A DNA stretch of 64,000 nucleotides from NCBI GenBank assembly GCA_023399275.1, contig JAEWQH010000117.1, positions 12,538-76,537 of the forward strand, written 5' to 3'. The DNA comes from Bacillota bacterium (GTDB lineage Bacteria > Bacillota > Clostridia > Christensenellales > CAG-138). Positions 28,256-36,273 of the stretch are shown one piece after another (positions within the stretch are counted from its first letter, which is position 1; each line of letters opens with the position of its first letter). The notes beneath the pieces are model-generated. The model ran no database searches. It was not told where the DNA came from and worked only from the letters and a program-made list of their open reading frames with translations. The position numbers and the translations under genes were made by a program.

Positions 28256-29080
28256 TTACAGCCCGATCTCCCCCGTATACACGATCTCCGCCGGGCCGGT
28301 CATGTAGACGTGGTTGTCCTCCGCCCAGTCGATGTGCAGCGAGCCCAGCTCGAGTTTTACGTCCACACTGCGCCCTGTCTTACCGTTGAGATAGCTCGCC
28401 ACCGCCGCCGAGCAGGCGCCCGTACCGCAGGCGAGCGTCGGCCCGCAGCCGCGCTCAAACGTTCGCATCACGAGTGTATGCTCATCCGTCACGCAAACGA
28501 AGTTGACATTGGTTCGCTTGGGAAAGACGCTCGCATGCTCGATGTCCCAGCCGAGGTCCATCCAGGCCGGATCGGTCGGGTCGTCTACATAGAGGATCGT
28601 ATGCGGCACGCCGACGAGCACGCTCGTGTAGCGCAGCGACCGCCCCCGCACCGTCAGCGCGCGGTCGATGCAACGGCCCTCTCCGGCGACGGGAATCTCG
28701 GCGCACTCCAGATACGGCTTGCCCATATCCACGGTCACGCCGTCCACTTTTCCGTCGCGCAGCACGAGCGCTGGCCGCATGATCCCCGCGAGCGTCTCTA
28801 CCGAGAACGCCGGCTCGCAAACGACGCCACGTTCATAGACGTACTTTGCAAAGCAGCGGATGCCGTTGCCGCACATCTCCGCCTCGCTGCCATCCGCGTT
28901 GACGATGCGCATGCGCACGTCCGCCGTTTCGCTTGCTTCCAGGATCAACAACCCGTCCGCGCCGATGCCGGTCTGCCTGTGGCAAAGCCGCGGCGCAAGC
29001 GCGCGATAGTCGTGCGTTTCTTCCCTGCCGTCCAGCAGGATAAAATCATTACCCAATCCATGTACTTTTGTAAACCGCAT
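28256..29080 (-). CDS. dapF: Diaminopimelate epimerase
   Basis: Converts LL- to meso-diaminopimelate for lysine and peptidoglycan synthesis. The 274-residue enzyme has both catalytic cysteines: Cys70 in EMCGNGIRC and the second in LACGTGACSAA near residue 215. The N-terminal KVHGLGNDFILLD and RQTGIGADGLL blocks are complete. A strong GGAGGAGG lies before the ATG. The ModE-like gene lies 21 bp upstream on the same strand and probably shares the transcript. Confidence 0.97.
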   Translation of the reverse strand: MRFTKVHGLGNDFILLDGREETHDYRALAPRLCHRQTGIGADGLLILEASETADVRMRIVNADGSEAEMCGNGIRCFAKYVYERGVVCEPAFSVETLAGIMRPALVLRDGKVDGVTVDMGKPYLECAEIPVAGEGRCIDRALTVRGRSLRYTSVLVGVPHTILYVDDPTDPAWMDLGWDIEHASVFPKRTNVNFVCVTDEHTLVMRTFERGCGPTLACGTGACSAAVASYLNGKTGRSVDVKLELGSLHIDWAEDNHVYMTGPAEIVYTGEIGL

Positions 29081-29101
29081 CGCAGTCGCCTCCTCCGGTA
29101 C

Positions 29102-29446
29102 TCAGCCGCCCAAAATCTCGACAAACGCCTCGTCCGCATAGCTGCGCACGGACTTCTCCAACTGCCGGTAGGCCGCAAGGAACCCCCGCGCCTCCTGCGT
29201 CAGCTCCGCGCCGCCGCCGCCTTTGCCACCGGTGACGGAGAGCAGCAGCGCAAATCCAAGGTTTGCCTCCGCGGTCTTGACGATCTTCCAGGCCTTGCTG
29301 TAGGCCATATCCATCTCGATGGTTGCCTTGCGCAGGGAGTGCAGGCGATCCACACGTTCCAGCAGGTCCGCCACCCCCGGGCCGAAGCATTTTTCTTCGC
29401 CGAAAATGCGGACGATGACCTGGCAGCGCAGCTGTTTGTTCGGCAT
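29102..29446 (-). CDS. ModE N-terminal-type winged-helix regulator
   Basis: A 114-residue protein matching the DNA-binding half of ModE: GEEKCFGPGVADLLERVDRLHSLRKATIEMDMAYSKAWKIVKTAEANLGFALL, with the conserved AYSKAWK recognition helix and the following GGKGGGGAELT wing. It lacks the molybdate-binding TOBE domains, so molybdate sensing is not evident. GGAGG lies 6 bases before the ATG. It precedes dapF by 21 bp. No molybdate transport gene is near, so the target is unknown. Confidence 0.85.
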   Translation of the reverse strand: MPNKQLRCQVIVRIFGEEKCFGPGVADLLERVDRLHSLRKATIEMDMAYSKAWKIVKTAEANLGFALLLSVTGGKGGGGAELTQEARGFLAAYRQLEKSVRSYADEAFVEILGG

Positions 29447-29760
29447 AGCGGCCTCCGTGTTTCATCTTATGCGCAGCGGGCGCATACGGCGCGTGTCAAA
29501 TCTGAATTTCGATTCTCCATCGCGCAACATCCGTTCCGCGCACGCCGCTTTTATCAGTATACCACACGCACGTACCCGCGGGAAACGTCCGCGCGATTTT
29601 CACATTTCATGCGCTGGCTGCGCGTATCTTCGCGCAGCAGCCGCTTTGTTCGCCCGCCGCTGCCGTTCCCGCCCGCTACTTCACCGCATTCGTTGGAAAA
29701 AAATGCCCGTTCGTGCCCTTGATCATTGACAGCGCGCGGCAGCATGGATAAACTGACTTT
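29447..29760. other. Divergent intergenic region with promoters
   Basis: About 314 bases. It holds the plus-strand promoter listed at 29726-29754. On the minus strand TATACT near 29559-29564 is a candidate -10 for the ModE-like gene with a poor -35. Nothing else was recognised. Confidence 0.4.
29726..29754 (+). promoter_or_regulatory. Promoter placed directly at a start codon
   Basis: TTGACA (29726-29731), 17 bases, TAAACT (29749-29754). The ATG of the next gene is 7 bases beyond the -10, where transcription would be expected to begin. Confidence 0.5.
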
Positions 29761-30300
29761 ATGACACCGCCGTACGAAAGCGAAATCCGCGCACGGCTCA
29801 CGCCGTCGCCCGGCGACGCGCAACGCATCCGCCTGCCGGCGAGAGACGCGCACGCCGCGTTTCGCCCCTCGCAATACACCGGCGCAGCCCCGCTCTCCAC
29901 GCCGGATTACGGCTCGCTCTATGGCGTGCAGCTGGTGCGGTGCGTGCGCATGGTCAACGGATGGCTGCTCTTCGACTTCACGCCCGCGTTTTTTTCCGCT
30001 CTGGCAGACGAGGTCAACGCGGCGATCCCCGCGCCCGATCCGCTCCGTGAAACCCATGCCGAAAATCGCATGCGCGCGCTCGCGCGGCACGGCGGCTCCG
30101 GCTGTCCCGATATGGCCGCCTTTCACCGCGCGCTGCTCTATGCGGTAGCCGCGCACGAAAGCCCGGCGGCCTGCCGCAGAGCGGAGCGTGCGGCCCTGAC
30201 GCTTTTCCACGCCGTCTCCCCGCAAGAGCGGCCCGCGCTTCTGGCCCGTTGCGGCGCGCTCGGCGGTGCGCTCTGGCGGCTGCTCGCCGCCGCGCGCTGA
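29761..30300 (+). CDS. Hypothetical protein, possibly leaderless
   Basis: A 179-residue protein not recognised. It is rich in Ala and Arg, with predicted helical stretches. The segment VQLVRCVRMVNGWLLFDFTPAFFSALADEV (positions about 59-88) is the most conserved-looking part; it begins a helix-rich C-terminal half containing FHRALLYAVAAHESPAACRRAERAAL. No signal peptide or membrane helix is seen. There is no ribosome site before the ATG, and the promoter suggests a transcript beginning at the start codon. Codon pattern is consistent with a real gene, with high third-position GC. Confidence 0.6.
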   Translation: MTPPYESEIRARLTPSPGDAQRIRLPARDAHAAFRPSQYTGAAPLSTPDYGSLYGVQLVRCVRMVNGWLLFDFTPAFFSALADEVNAAIPAPDPLRETHAENRMRALARHGGSGCPDMAAFHRALLYAVAAHESPAACRRAERAALTLFHAVSPQERPALLARCGALGGALWRLLAAAR

Positions 30301-30419
30301 CGCTGCCTTTTGCCCCACTTCCTTTCTCGCGATCCTGATGCGCCGCTGAAACCAAAGACGCTTTCACGACGAACCTGCGCTGCGGCAGGGTTATTTTCTC
30401 ATAAAAGGAGATGATGTTG

Positions 30420-31064
30420 ATGCAACTGACCTGGTACGGACACTCCTGCTTTCTGCTCACCGCCGAAAGCGGCTATTCCATTCTGACCGATCCCTGCGAC
30501 CGTGAGACGGGCTATGATCTGCATGATCTGGCGTGCGACGCGGTCACCATCAGCCATGAGCACCACGACCACAACTGCCTCGCCATCGTCACGGGCGAGC
30601 CGCAGATCATCCGCACGCCGGGCGAGCACCTTGCGAGAGAGATCCCGATCACCGGCTTTTCCAGCTACCACGACAACGCAAAGGGCGCGCACCGCGGGAG
30701 CAACATCATCTTCCTCTACCGGATCGACGGGCTGAAGGTGCTGCACCTGGGCGACCTCGGGCATATGCTTCCGGACGAAACTGTCGAAGCCATCGGCGAC
30801 GTGGACATTCTGCTCGCGCCCATCGGCGGCGTCTATACGATCAACGCAAAGACGGCAGCCGCGCTCTCCGACCGCCTGAATGCCAAGGTGCTCATTCCCA
30901 TGCATTATAAGACGCCCGCGCTGCACTTCAACATCGAGGGCCTCGAGCCCCTGCTGGCAGCCAACGCGAACCGCCGCGTGCACCACCTCAACGCAAACAC
31001 CGCTTCCCTCACGCGGGACACGCTCGGTGAACGGCGGCTGCTGATTCTCGACTACAAGCGCTAG
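30420..31064 (+). CDS. MBL-fold metal-dependent hydrolase (UlaG-like)
   Basis: A 214-residue metallo-beta-lactamase-fold protein. It opens with WYGHSCFLL and has the metal motif SHEHHDHN (about residues 44-51), then HLGDLGHML and IPMHYKTPA with the later histidine. These place it in the beta-lactamase superfamily domain group of UlaG-like or YtkL-like hydrolases. Substrate unknown. The ATG at 30420 was chosen because AAGGAG lies ten bases upstream; two further in-frame ATGs lie just before it. It ends at a strong terminator. Confidence 0.88.
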   Translation: MQLTWYGHSCFLLTAESGYSILTDPCDRETGYDLHDLACDAVTISHEHHDHNCLAIVTGEPQIIRTPGEHLAREIPITGFSSYHDNAKGAHRGSNIIFLYRIDGLKVLHLGDLGHMLPDETVEAIGDVDILLAPIGGVYTINAKTAAALSDRLNAKVLIPMHYKTPALHFNIEGLEPLLAANANRRVHHLNANTASLTRDTLGERRLLILDYKR

Positions 31065-31085
31065 CGTGCTTCGGACGCCCGCTCT

Positions 31086-31114
31086 GCCCGGGGCCAGCCC
31101 CCGGGCTTTCTTTT
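31086..31114 (+). terminator. Terminator after the MBL-fold gene
   Basis: GCCCGGGG pairs with CCCCGGGC across a short loop, followed by TTTCTTTT. Confidence 0.8.
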
Positions 31115-31154
31115 GCGCACAAACCGATGCAAAAAGCATTAACGATCTGTAAAC

Positions 31155-31170
31155 TCACTATATATTGTTT
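31155..31170 (+). promoter_or_regulatory. NrdR box 1 upstream of nrdJ
   Basis: TCACTATATATTGTTT matches the NrdR consensus ACACWATATATWGTGT at 14 of 16 positions. Its ATAT core may also serve as, or overlap, the promoter -10. Confidence 0.65.
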
Positions 31171-31186
31171 TGCATCTTCTTGCTTG

Positions 31187-31202
31187 GCACCAGATATGGT
31201 GA
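31187..31202 (+). promoter_or_regulatory. NrdR box 2 upstream of nrdJ
   Basis: GCACCAGATATGGTGA keeps the CAC...ATAT...GTG palindrome of the NrdR box (about 11 of 16). It begins 16 bases after box 1, so the centres are 32 bp apart, close to three helical turns, as in known NrdR-regulated promoters. Confidence 0.6.
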
Positions 31203-31297
31203 TATGCTGAAGCTGCGCCTGAAGAAGGCGTCTTCTCTTCTCAAACGGACCGGCTGAAACCCGATCCCAATTCTGCAAAAAAGGCGGGGGGATAATT

Positions 31298-33613
31298 ATG
31301 GCACGCTACGGCATCGGCGACAACGCGATGAAAGTACTCGAAAAGCGATATCTGGCAAAGGACGAGCAGGGCCGCGTCATCGAAGACGTGGAGGGCATGT
31401 TCCGCCGCGTAGCGCGCGCGGTGGCGCAGGCAGACGCGATCTATGACTCCGACGCGGACCTGAAGGCAACGGAGGACGCGTTTTTTTCGCTGATGACGTC
31501 TCTGCGGTTTCTGCCGAACTCCCCGACGCTGATGAACGCCGGCCGCCCGCTCGGGCAGCTCTCGGCATGCTTCGTGCTGCCCGTGGGCGACAGTATGGAG
31601 GAGATTTTTGAAGCGGTCAAAAACGCCGCGCTCATCCACAAGTCCGGCGGCGGAACGGGCTTCTCCTTCTCGCGCCTGCGACAAAAGGGCGCGACCGTGC
31701 GCTCTACGGGCGGCGTGGCGAGCGGACCGGTCAGCTTTATGCGCGTGTTCAACGTAGCCACCGAAGCCGTCAAGCAGGGCGGCACACGCCGCGGCGCCAA
31801 CATGGGCATCCTCCGCGTAGACCACCCGGACATCCTCGAGTTCATCCGCTGCAAAAGCAACACGAGCGATATCAACAACTTCAATATCTCCGTGGGCCTC
31901 ACGGAGGCGTTCATGCGCGCCGTCGAGGAAGGCGAGACATACGACCTCGTAGACCCCAAGTCGAAGAAAGCCGTTTCGCAGCTCAACGCGCGGGATGTGT
32001 TCGACGAAATCGTGGACGCCGCGTGGCAGACGGGCGAACCGGGCATCGTCTTTCTCGACCGGCTCAACCGCGACAATGTCGTCCCCACCGTCGGCGAGAT
32101 CGAGAGCACAAATCCCTGCGGCGAGCAGCCGCTGCTGCCATATGAGAGCTGTAACCTCGGCTCGATCGACCTCGTCTCCATGCTCAAGACCGAAAACGGC
32201 GCGGCAAGGCTTGACTTCGACCTGCTCGAGTCCACGGTAAGCGAGGCCGTGCACTTCCTCGACAACGTCATCGACGTCAACACCTACCCGCTCGCGCGAA
32301 TCGAAGAGATGACCAAGCGCACGCGAAAGATCGGCCTCGGCGTGATGGGCTTTGCAGACGCGCTGCTCGCACTCGGCATCCCATACGACTCCGAAGAGGG
32401 CATCGCTTTTGCCGAGCAGGTGATGTCGTTTATCGAAATGACCGGCCACAGCGCCAGCCGCAGCCTGGCCGCCTCGCGCGGCGCGTTTCCGCTCTTTACC
32501 GAGAGCACGCTCAACGCGGAGGAACCCATCCGCAACGCGACCGTAACCACCATCGCGCCGACGGGCACTCTCTCCATCATTGCGGGCTGCTCCTCCGGCG
32601 TGGAGCCGGTGTTTGGATACGTCTACATCCGCAACGTTATGGACGGCACGCAGATGGTCGAGGTCAATCCGCTGCTCCTGGAGAAGCTGCACACCCTCGG
32701 CCTCGACAGCGAGGCGCTCTATCAGCGCATTGCGGCGGAGGGGACCATCGCGCATATCGAAGAGATTCCCGAGCAGGTGCGGCGCGTGTTTCTCTCGGCG
32801 CACGATATCTCGCCTGAAGCGCATGTGCGCATGCAGGCGGCCTTCCAGCGGCACACGGACAACGCCGTCTCCAAGACGGTCAACTTCCCAAACAGCGCCA
32901 CGCGCGAGGATGTCCACGCGGTCTATCTGCTCGCTTACCGCGAGGGGCTCAAGGGCGTAACCATCTACCGCGACGGCAGCCGGACGGGCCAGGTGCTCAA
33001 CATCGGCAAAGTCAACGACGGGCAGCCCGCGCAGGAGAAGCCGGAGCTGAGCGCCCCGCTGCCGGAGAACTACGGCAGGATCGAACCGCGTCCGCGTCCG
33101 CCGGTGACCCGCGGCTTTACGGAGGAGATGAATATCGGCTGCGGAACGCTCTACGTCACCGTCAACTACGATGAAAACGGCATCTGCGAGGTGTTTACCA
33201 GCACCGGCAAAGCGGGCGGCTGCCCCAGCCAGAGCGAGGCCACAGCGCGGCTGACCTCCATCGCGCTGCGCAGCGGCATCTCGATCGGCGAGGTGTACGA
33301 CCAGCTCAAGGGCATCCGCTGTCCCTCGACCATCCGCCAAAAGAACATGAGCTGCACCTCGTGTCCGGATGCGATCGCGCGCGTGCTGCTCAAGGTCAGC
33401 AAATACATCGACAACGGCGCGGACTATGCCACGCCGGATGCGCAGCCTAAAACGGCTGCCCCGGAAGCCGCGCCAGCGTCGCAGGGCGGCGACGGCGCGT
33501 CCGCACCGGCCTCCGCCGCGGATGTACACGTCTGTCCCGAGTGCGGCGGCAAAGTGGAGCACGAGGGCGGCTGCGTGATCTGCCGCGCGTGCGGGTTCAG
33601 CAAGTGCGGCTAA
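31298..33613 (+). CDS. nrdJ: Adenosylcobalamin-dependent ribonucleotide reductase (class II)
   Basis: Reduces ribonucleotides to deoxyribonucleotides with coenzyme B12. The 771-residue protein has the class II core: SPTLMNAGRPLGQLSACFVLPVGD, the KSGGGTGFSFSRLR loop, the NPCGEQPLLPYESCNLGSIDL active-site block with the thiyl Cys and Asn/Glu residues, and the PTGTLSIIAGCSSGVEP motif. A TSCPD domain (about residues 615-700) and a C-terminal zinc-ribbon CPECGG...CRACG follow, as in clostridial NrdJ. GGCGGGGGG precedes the ATG. Two NrdR-like boxes lie upstream. No separate class I or III reductase is in the window. Confidence 0.97.
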   Translation: MARYGIGDNAMKVLEKRYLAKDEQGRVIEDVEGMFRRVARAVAQADAIYDSDADLKATEDAFFSLMTSLRFLPNSPTLMNAGRPLGQLSACFVLPVGDSMEEIFEAVKNAALIHKSGGGTGFSFSRLRQKGATVRSTGGVASGPVSFMRVFNVATEAVKQGGTRRGANMGILRVDHPDILEFIRCKSNTSDINNFNISVGLTEAFMRAVEEGETYDLVDPKSKKAVSQLNARDVFDEIVDAAWQTGEPGIVFLDRLNRDNVVPTVGEIESTNPCGEQPLLPYESCNLGSIDLVSMLKTENGAARLDFDLLESTVSEAVHFLDNVIDVNTYPLARIEEMTKRTRKIGLGVMGFADALLALGIPYDSEEGIAFAEQVMSFIEMTGHSASRSLAASRGAFPLFTESTLNAEEPIRNATVTTIAPTGTLSIIAGCSSGVEPVFGYVYIRNVMDGTQMVEVNPLLLEKLHTLGLDSEALYQRIAAEGTIAHIEEIPEQVRRVFLSAHDISPEAHVRMQAAFQRHTDNAVSKTVNFPNSATREDVHAVYLLAYREGLKGVTIYRDGSRTGQVLNIGKVNDGQPAQEKPELSAPLPENYGRIEPRPRPPVTRGFTEEMNIGCGTLYVTVNYDENGICEVFTSTGKAGGCPSQSEATARLTSIALRSGISIGEVYDQLKGIRCPSTIRQKNMSCTSCPDAIARVLLKVSKYIDNGADYATPDAQPKTAAPEAAPASQGGDGASAPASAADVHVCPECGGKVEHEGGCVICRACGFSKCG

Positions 33614-33757
33614 AAGGCGAGTAAACCGGACGAAGCGGTTAAAAAACTGCCGTCCGTCCGCTCTTTCTCTGCCAAAATATCCGAAAATCTGCTATACTGG
33701 TGTCGGTCGTGCAGCTTTCCGCCCGACCGGCATCTTTGCAATCGGAGTCACACGCGC

Positions 33758-34426
33758 ATGAGGCAGGAACTACGCCGTCAGATCACCAATATCGTATTCG
33801 TGGCGCTGATCGTCGCCGCAGCCGTGGCGATCTATCTGCTCTCGCGCACGGAGCGCGCAGGAGAGAGCCCGTCCGTGCAGACCGTGTCCGCCGCGGCCTC
33901 GCCGACCCCTACCGAGACGGCGGAACGGCAGAGCGCTTCCCGCGGCGTGCCGGACGCGGTGTTTGAAACCTATCTGGCGACCAGCGAGGTGTTTTCCGCC
34001 GAGCGGGAGGAGGGGGATGAACGCCGCTATGCGATCCGCTACGGCACATCCCCGCAGGTATCCGCCGCACTGCGCTACGAAACGCAGGATGGCTGCGTCT
34101 CCTCCGTGGAGCTCACCTTCTCTCTGCCCGCTTCATACGAAAACAAAGGAAACAGTGAGATCGAAGCCTACCTTTCTGAAGTGTCGCAAGCGCTCGAACG
34201 CGCGCTGCCGGATGCGGTGCGCGCCTTGCTGGAGGATATGCTGCCCGCGTGTGACGCGCAGGATGCGCTGACGGCCGCCAGCGCCCGCTATTGGGCGGAG
34301 CAGGCGCTGCAGCTATCGAAGGCCGGAGACGATTTCGAGGATTCCCTCTCCGGCTGCCGTTTCCTCGCTTACCGCAGCCAGAACGGGGACGTGCAGGAGC
34401 TCGTCTGCGTTCTCTTTCTATCCTGA
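33758..34426 (+). CDS. Membrane-anchored hypothetical protein
   Basis: A 222-residue protein with one N-terminal transmembrane helix (about residues 11-28), a Ser/Thr/Pro-rich linker (TVSAAASPTPTETAE) and an extracytoplasmic domain of about 160 residues with no recognised fold. Helical patterns dominate the second half (SEVSQALERALPDAVRALLEDM). GGAGTC lies upstream of the ATG. It stands alone between nrdJ and a hairpin. Function unknown. Confidence 0.65.
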   Translation: MRQELRRQITNIVFVALIVAAAVAIYLLSRTERAGESPSVQTVSAAASPTPTETAERQSASRGVPDAVFETYLATSEVFSAEREEGDERRYAIRYGTSPQVSAALRYETQDGCVSSVELTFSLPASYENKGNSEIEAYLSEVSQALERALPDAVRALLEDMLPACDAQDALTAASARYWAEQALQLSKAGDDFEDSLSGCRFLAYRSQNGDVQELVCVLFLS

Positions 34427-34456
34427 CACGCCCCCTCTTGCTCCCGCTCTAGCAAT

Positions 34457-34486
34457 CGAGCCTGCCCATGATACCGGGCAGGCTCG
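34457..34486. terminator. Hairpin between converging genes
   Basis: CGAGCCTGCCC pairs with GGGCAGGCTCG across an 8-base loop. It lies between the converging hypothetical gene and the LRR lipoprotein gene; no long T run follows. Confidence 0.5.
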
Positions 34487-34500
34487 TGTCATCTTGCGCT

Positions 34501-36273
34501 TTATCCCACAGTGGTCGGCGTGGGGGTTGGCGTTTCGGCTGGATCGGCAGAAGCGGATGGCTCCGGCGTAGGCGTCAAATCCGGCTCGGCAAGCCCTGTC
34601 AACACCTCAAATGTATGGTAGATATCCGCCTTGTGCCAGTCTCCCACGAGCGCGTTTGAGCCGCGCGAGGAGATCGTGCACTCGGGCAGCGCTTCCGTCA
34701 GCTTGGCAAGATCGTCCCGCGTGATCTTGGTGGTCATGATCCAGAGCATCTTGAGCTGCTTCATCTCGCTGAGCACAGTGACGTCGGCCAGACCCGTGCG
34801 CGCCGCGTTGAGATGCGTCAGCTTCGCAAGGCCGGACAGCGGCGCAATATCCGTTATGGAGGCGTTGGAGTAGATCTCGAGAAACTCCAGCTCGGTGAGC
34901 GCGGATAGCACGGCGAGATCCGCTATCTTATTGCCTGCGACGGAGAGCAGCTTGAGCTTTGTCAGGCCGGCCAGAAACGACAGGTCGGTGATCTTGTTGC
35001 CGGACAGGTCGAGATAGGCCAGATCGGTGCAATACTGCAGCGCAGCCGTGTCCTCGTCCGTCAATCTGGTGTTGCCTTCCTTGGTAAATGTCGCCGCGCC
35101 GCCGGGAAACGCCTCGCGGTTTTGCGTGGTGAAGGCTTCGATATCCGTGCGCAGCTGCCAAGCGCCCACCTGCACGTACCACACGAACTTCACCGCGGGA
35201 AACTGCGCCTGCAGCTGCGTCATCTGCTCATTCGTCAGCCCCGTGCCGCACATATCGCACAGCGCAAGATTCGGCAGGTGGCTCAGCCCCTGCGCAACCT
35301 CCTCCACGCTCGTAAACGTCTGCCCCTGCAGATTGACCTCGGTGGTCTCGGGTGTGAGCTGCTGGCCAAAGAGATCGAAGGAGAATGAAAACGCCACCAG
35401 CGGATAGCGCTCCTCCAGCGCAGCCATGGTCTCAAATGAAACCGTCTGCCCCGTCAGGTCGCAGCTCGTCAGCTGCTTGAGCGGTGCGAGCGCGTCCGGC
35501 AGCAGCGCATCGTCCGTAATGACAGCCGAGGTCAAATCGAGCTGCGTCGCGTCCGTATTCGCCTTCACGCCAAAGAGATCGATCGTGCGCAAAAACGCGA
35601 TGTTGGGATAGCGCGCTTCCAGCGCGGCTCCGTCCTCTGCGCCAATGGCGGTGTCCGTAATATCCGCGGATGTGAGCGCCGGCAGATAGTAGAGATCGCG
35701 CATCAGCGTCTCGACATCCACCGTCTTGCCGGAGAGGTCCAGCACGGTGTCGGTGTTGAGCAGCGTCACGCCGCCGATCTCCACCTGCCAGACAAACGTG
35801 ATGTCCCTTCGCTCCAGGCTCTTGCTCATCAGCGCGTCGTAGCTCGTGCAGTTTCGCGCGTCCACGTTCGTAAGATTCGGAAAGTAGCGCAGCAGCTCAA
35901 TCGCGGCCGCGTCCGCTCCGGCGGGGAGCGTAAGCTGCGTCACCTGGTTGTCGTAGCGCTGGTCTCCGATCGGCACGCTCCAGAGGATGCTGCAGTTTGG
36001 CAGCGCGCTCTGCAGCGCGAGATAGTCGTCCACCGAGAGAACCGCCTTGCGCACATCGAGCTTTTGCAGATTTTCGTACTGAACGAGATCCTCCGTGTCG
36101 ATCAGCGCCGCGTCGTCGATGGTCAGCTCCGTCGCGGAGCGGTCCTTGAACAGGTCGCACCCCGCGAGCGACAGCGCCAGCGCAAGCAAAAGCAGCACGG
36201 CAAGCGCGCGGCGGATACGGACGTTTGTGTTTGCGCGCTCATCCGACGCGCTGGTATAGACGGTATGTGTCAT
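34501..36273 (-). CDS. Leucine-rich-repeat lipoprotein
   Basis: A 590-residue surface lipoprotein. The signal peptide ends at the lipobox LAGC (Cys39). Four or five degenerate repeats follow, of the form LFG...T.LDLT...V...E.L...L..LP.LTS.D..., each ending in a line such as ALEARYPNIAFLRTIDLFG. Then comes a typical block of about five LRRs (LAYLDLSGNKITDLSFLAGLTKLKLLSVAGNKIADL). The C terminus is a Pro/Thr-rich tail. The ATG at 36273 has GGAG 11 bases upstream; a GTG at 36285 overlaps it. The gene start overlaps the 3' end of the upstream membrane-protein gene by 35 bp. Its binding partner is unknown. Confidence 0.85.
   Translation of the reverse strand: MTHTVYTSASDERANTNVRIRRALAVLLLLALALSLAGCDLFKDRSATELTIDDAALIDTEDLVQYENLQKLDVRKAVLSVDDYLALQSALPNCSILWSVPIGDQRYDNQVTQLTLPAGADAAAIELLRYFPNLTNVDARNCTSYDALMSKSLERRDITFVWQVEIGGVTLLNTDTVLDLSGKTVDVETLMRDLYYLPALTSADITDTAIGAEDGAALEARYPNIAFLRTIDLFGVKANTDATQLDLTSAVITDDALLPDALAPLKQLTSCDLTGQTVSFETMAALEERYPLVAFSFSFDLFGQQLTPETTEVNLQGQTFTSVEEVAQGLSHLPNLALCDMCGTGLTNEQMTQLQAQFPAVKFVWYVQVGAWQLRTDIEAFTTQNREAFPGGAATFTKEGNTRLTDEDTAALQYCTDLAYLDLSGNKITDLSFLAGLTKLKLLSVAGNKIADLAVLSALTELEFLEIYSNASITDIAPLSGLAKLTHLNAARTGLADVTVLSEMKQLKMLWIMTTKITRDDLAKLTEALPECTISSRGSNALVGDWHKADIYHTFEVLTGLAEPDLTPTPEPSASADPAETPTPTPTTVG

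Noticed and set aside
31115..31297. Cobalamin riboswitch before nrdJ
   Set aside because: The leader is under 190 bases and I see no B12-box-like sequence or pairing. The two NrdR-type palindromes explain the conserved look of the region better.
31241..33562. 773-codon open frame on the minus strand opposite nrdJ
   Set aside because: It is the mirror image of a strongly GC-biased gene. It is rich in Arg, Ala, His and Val with no family motif, and nrdJ on the plus strand is certain.
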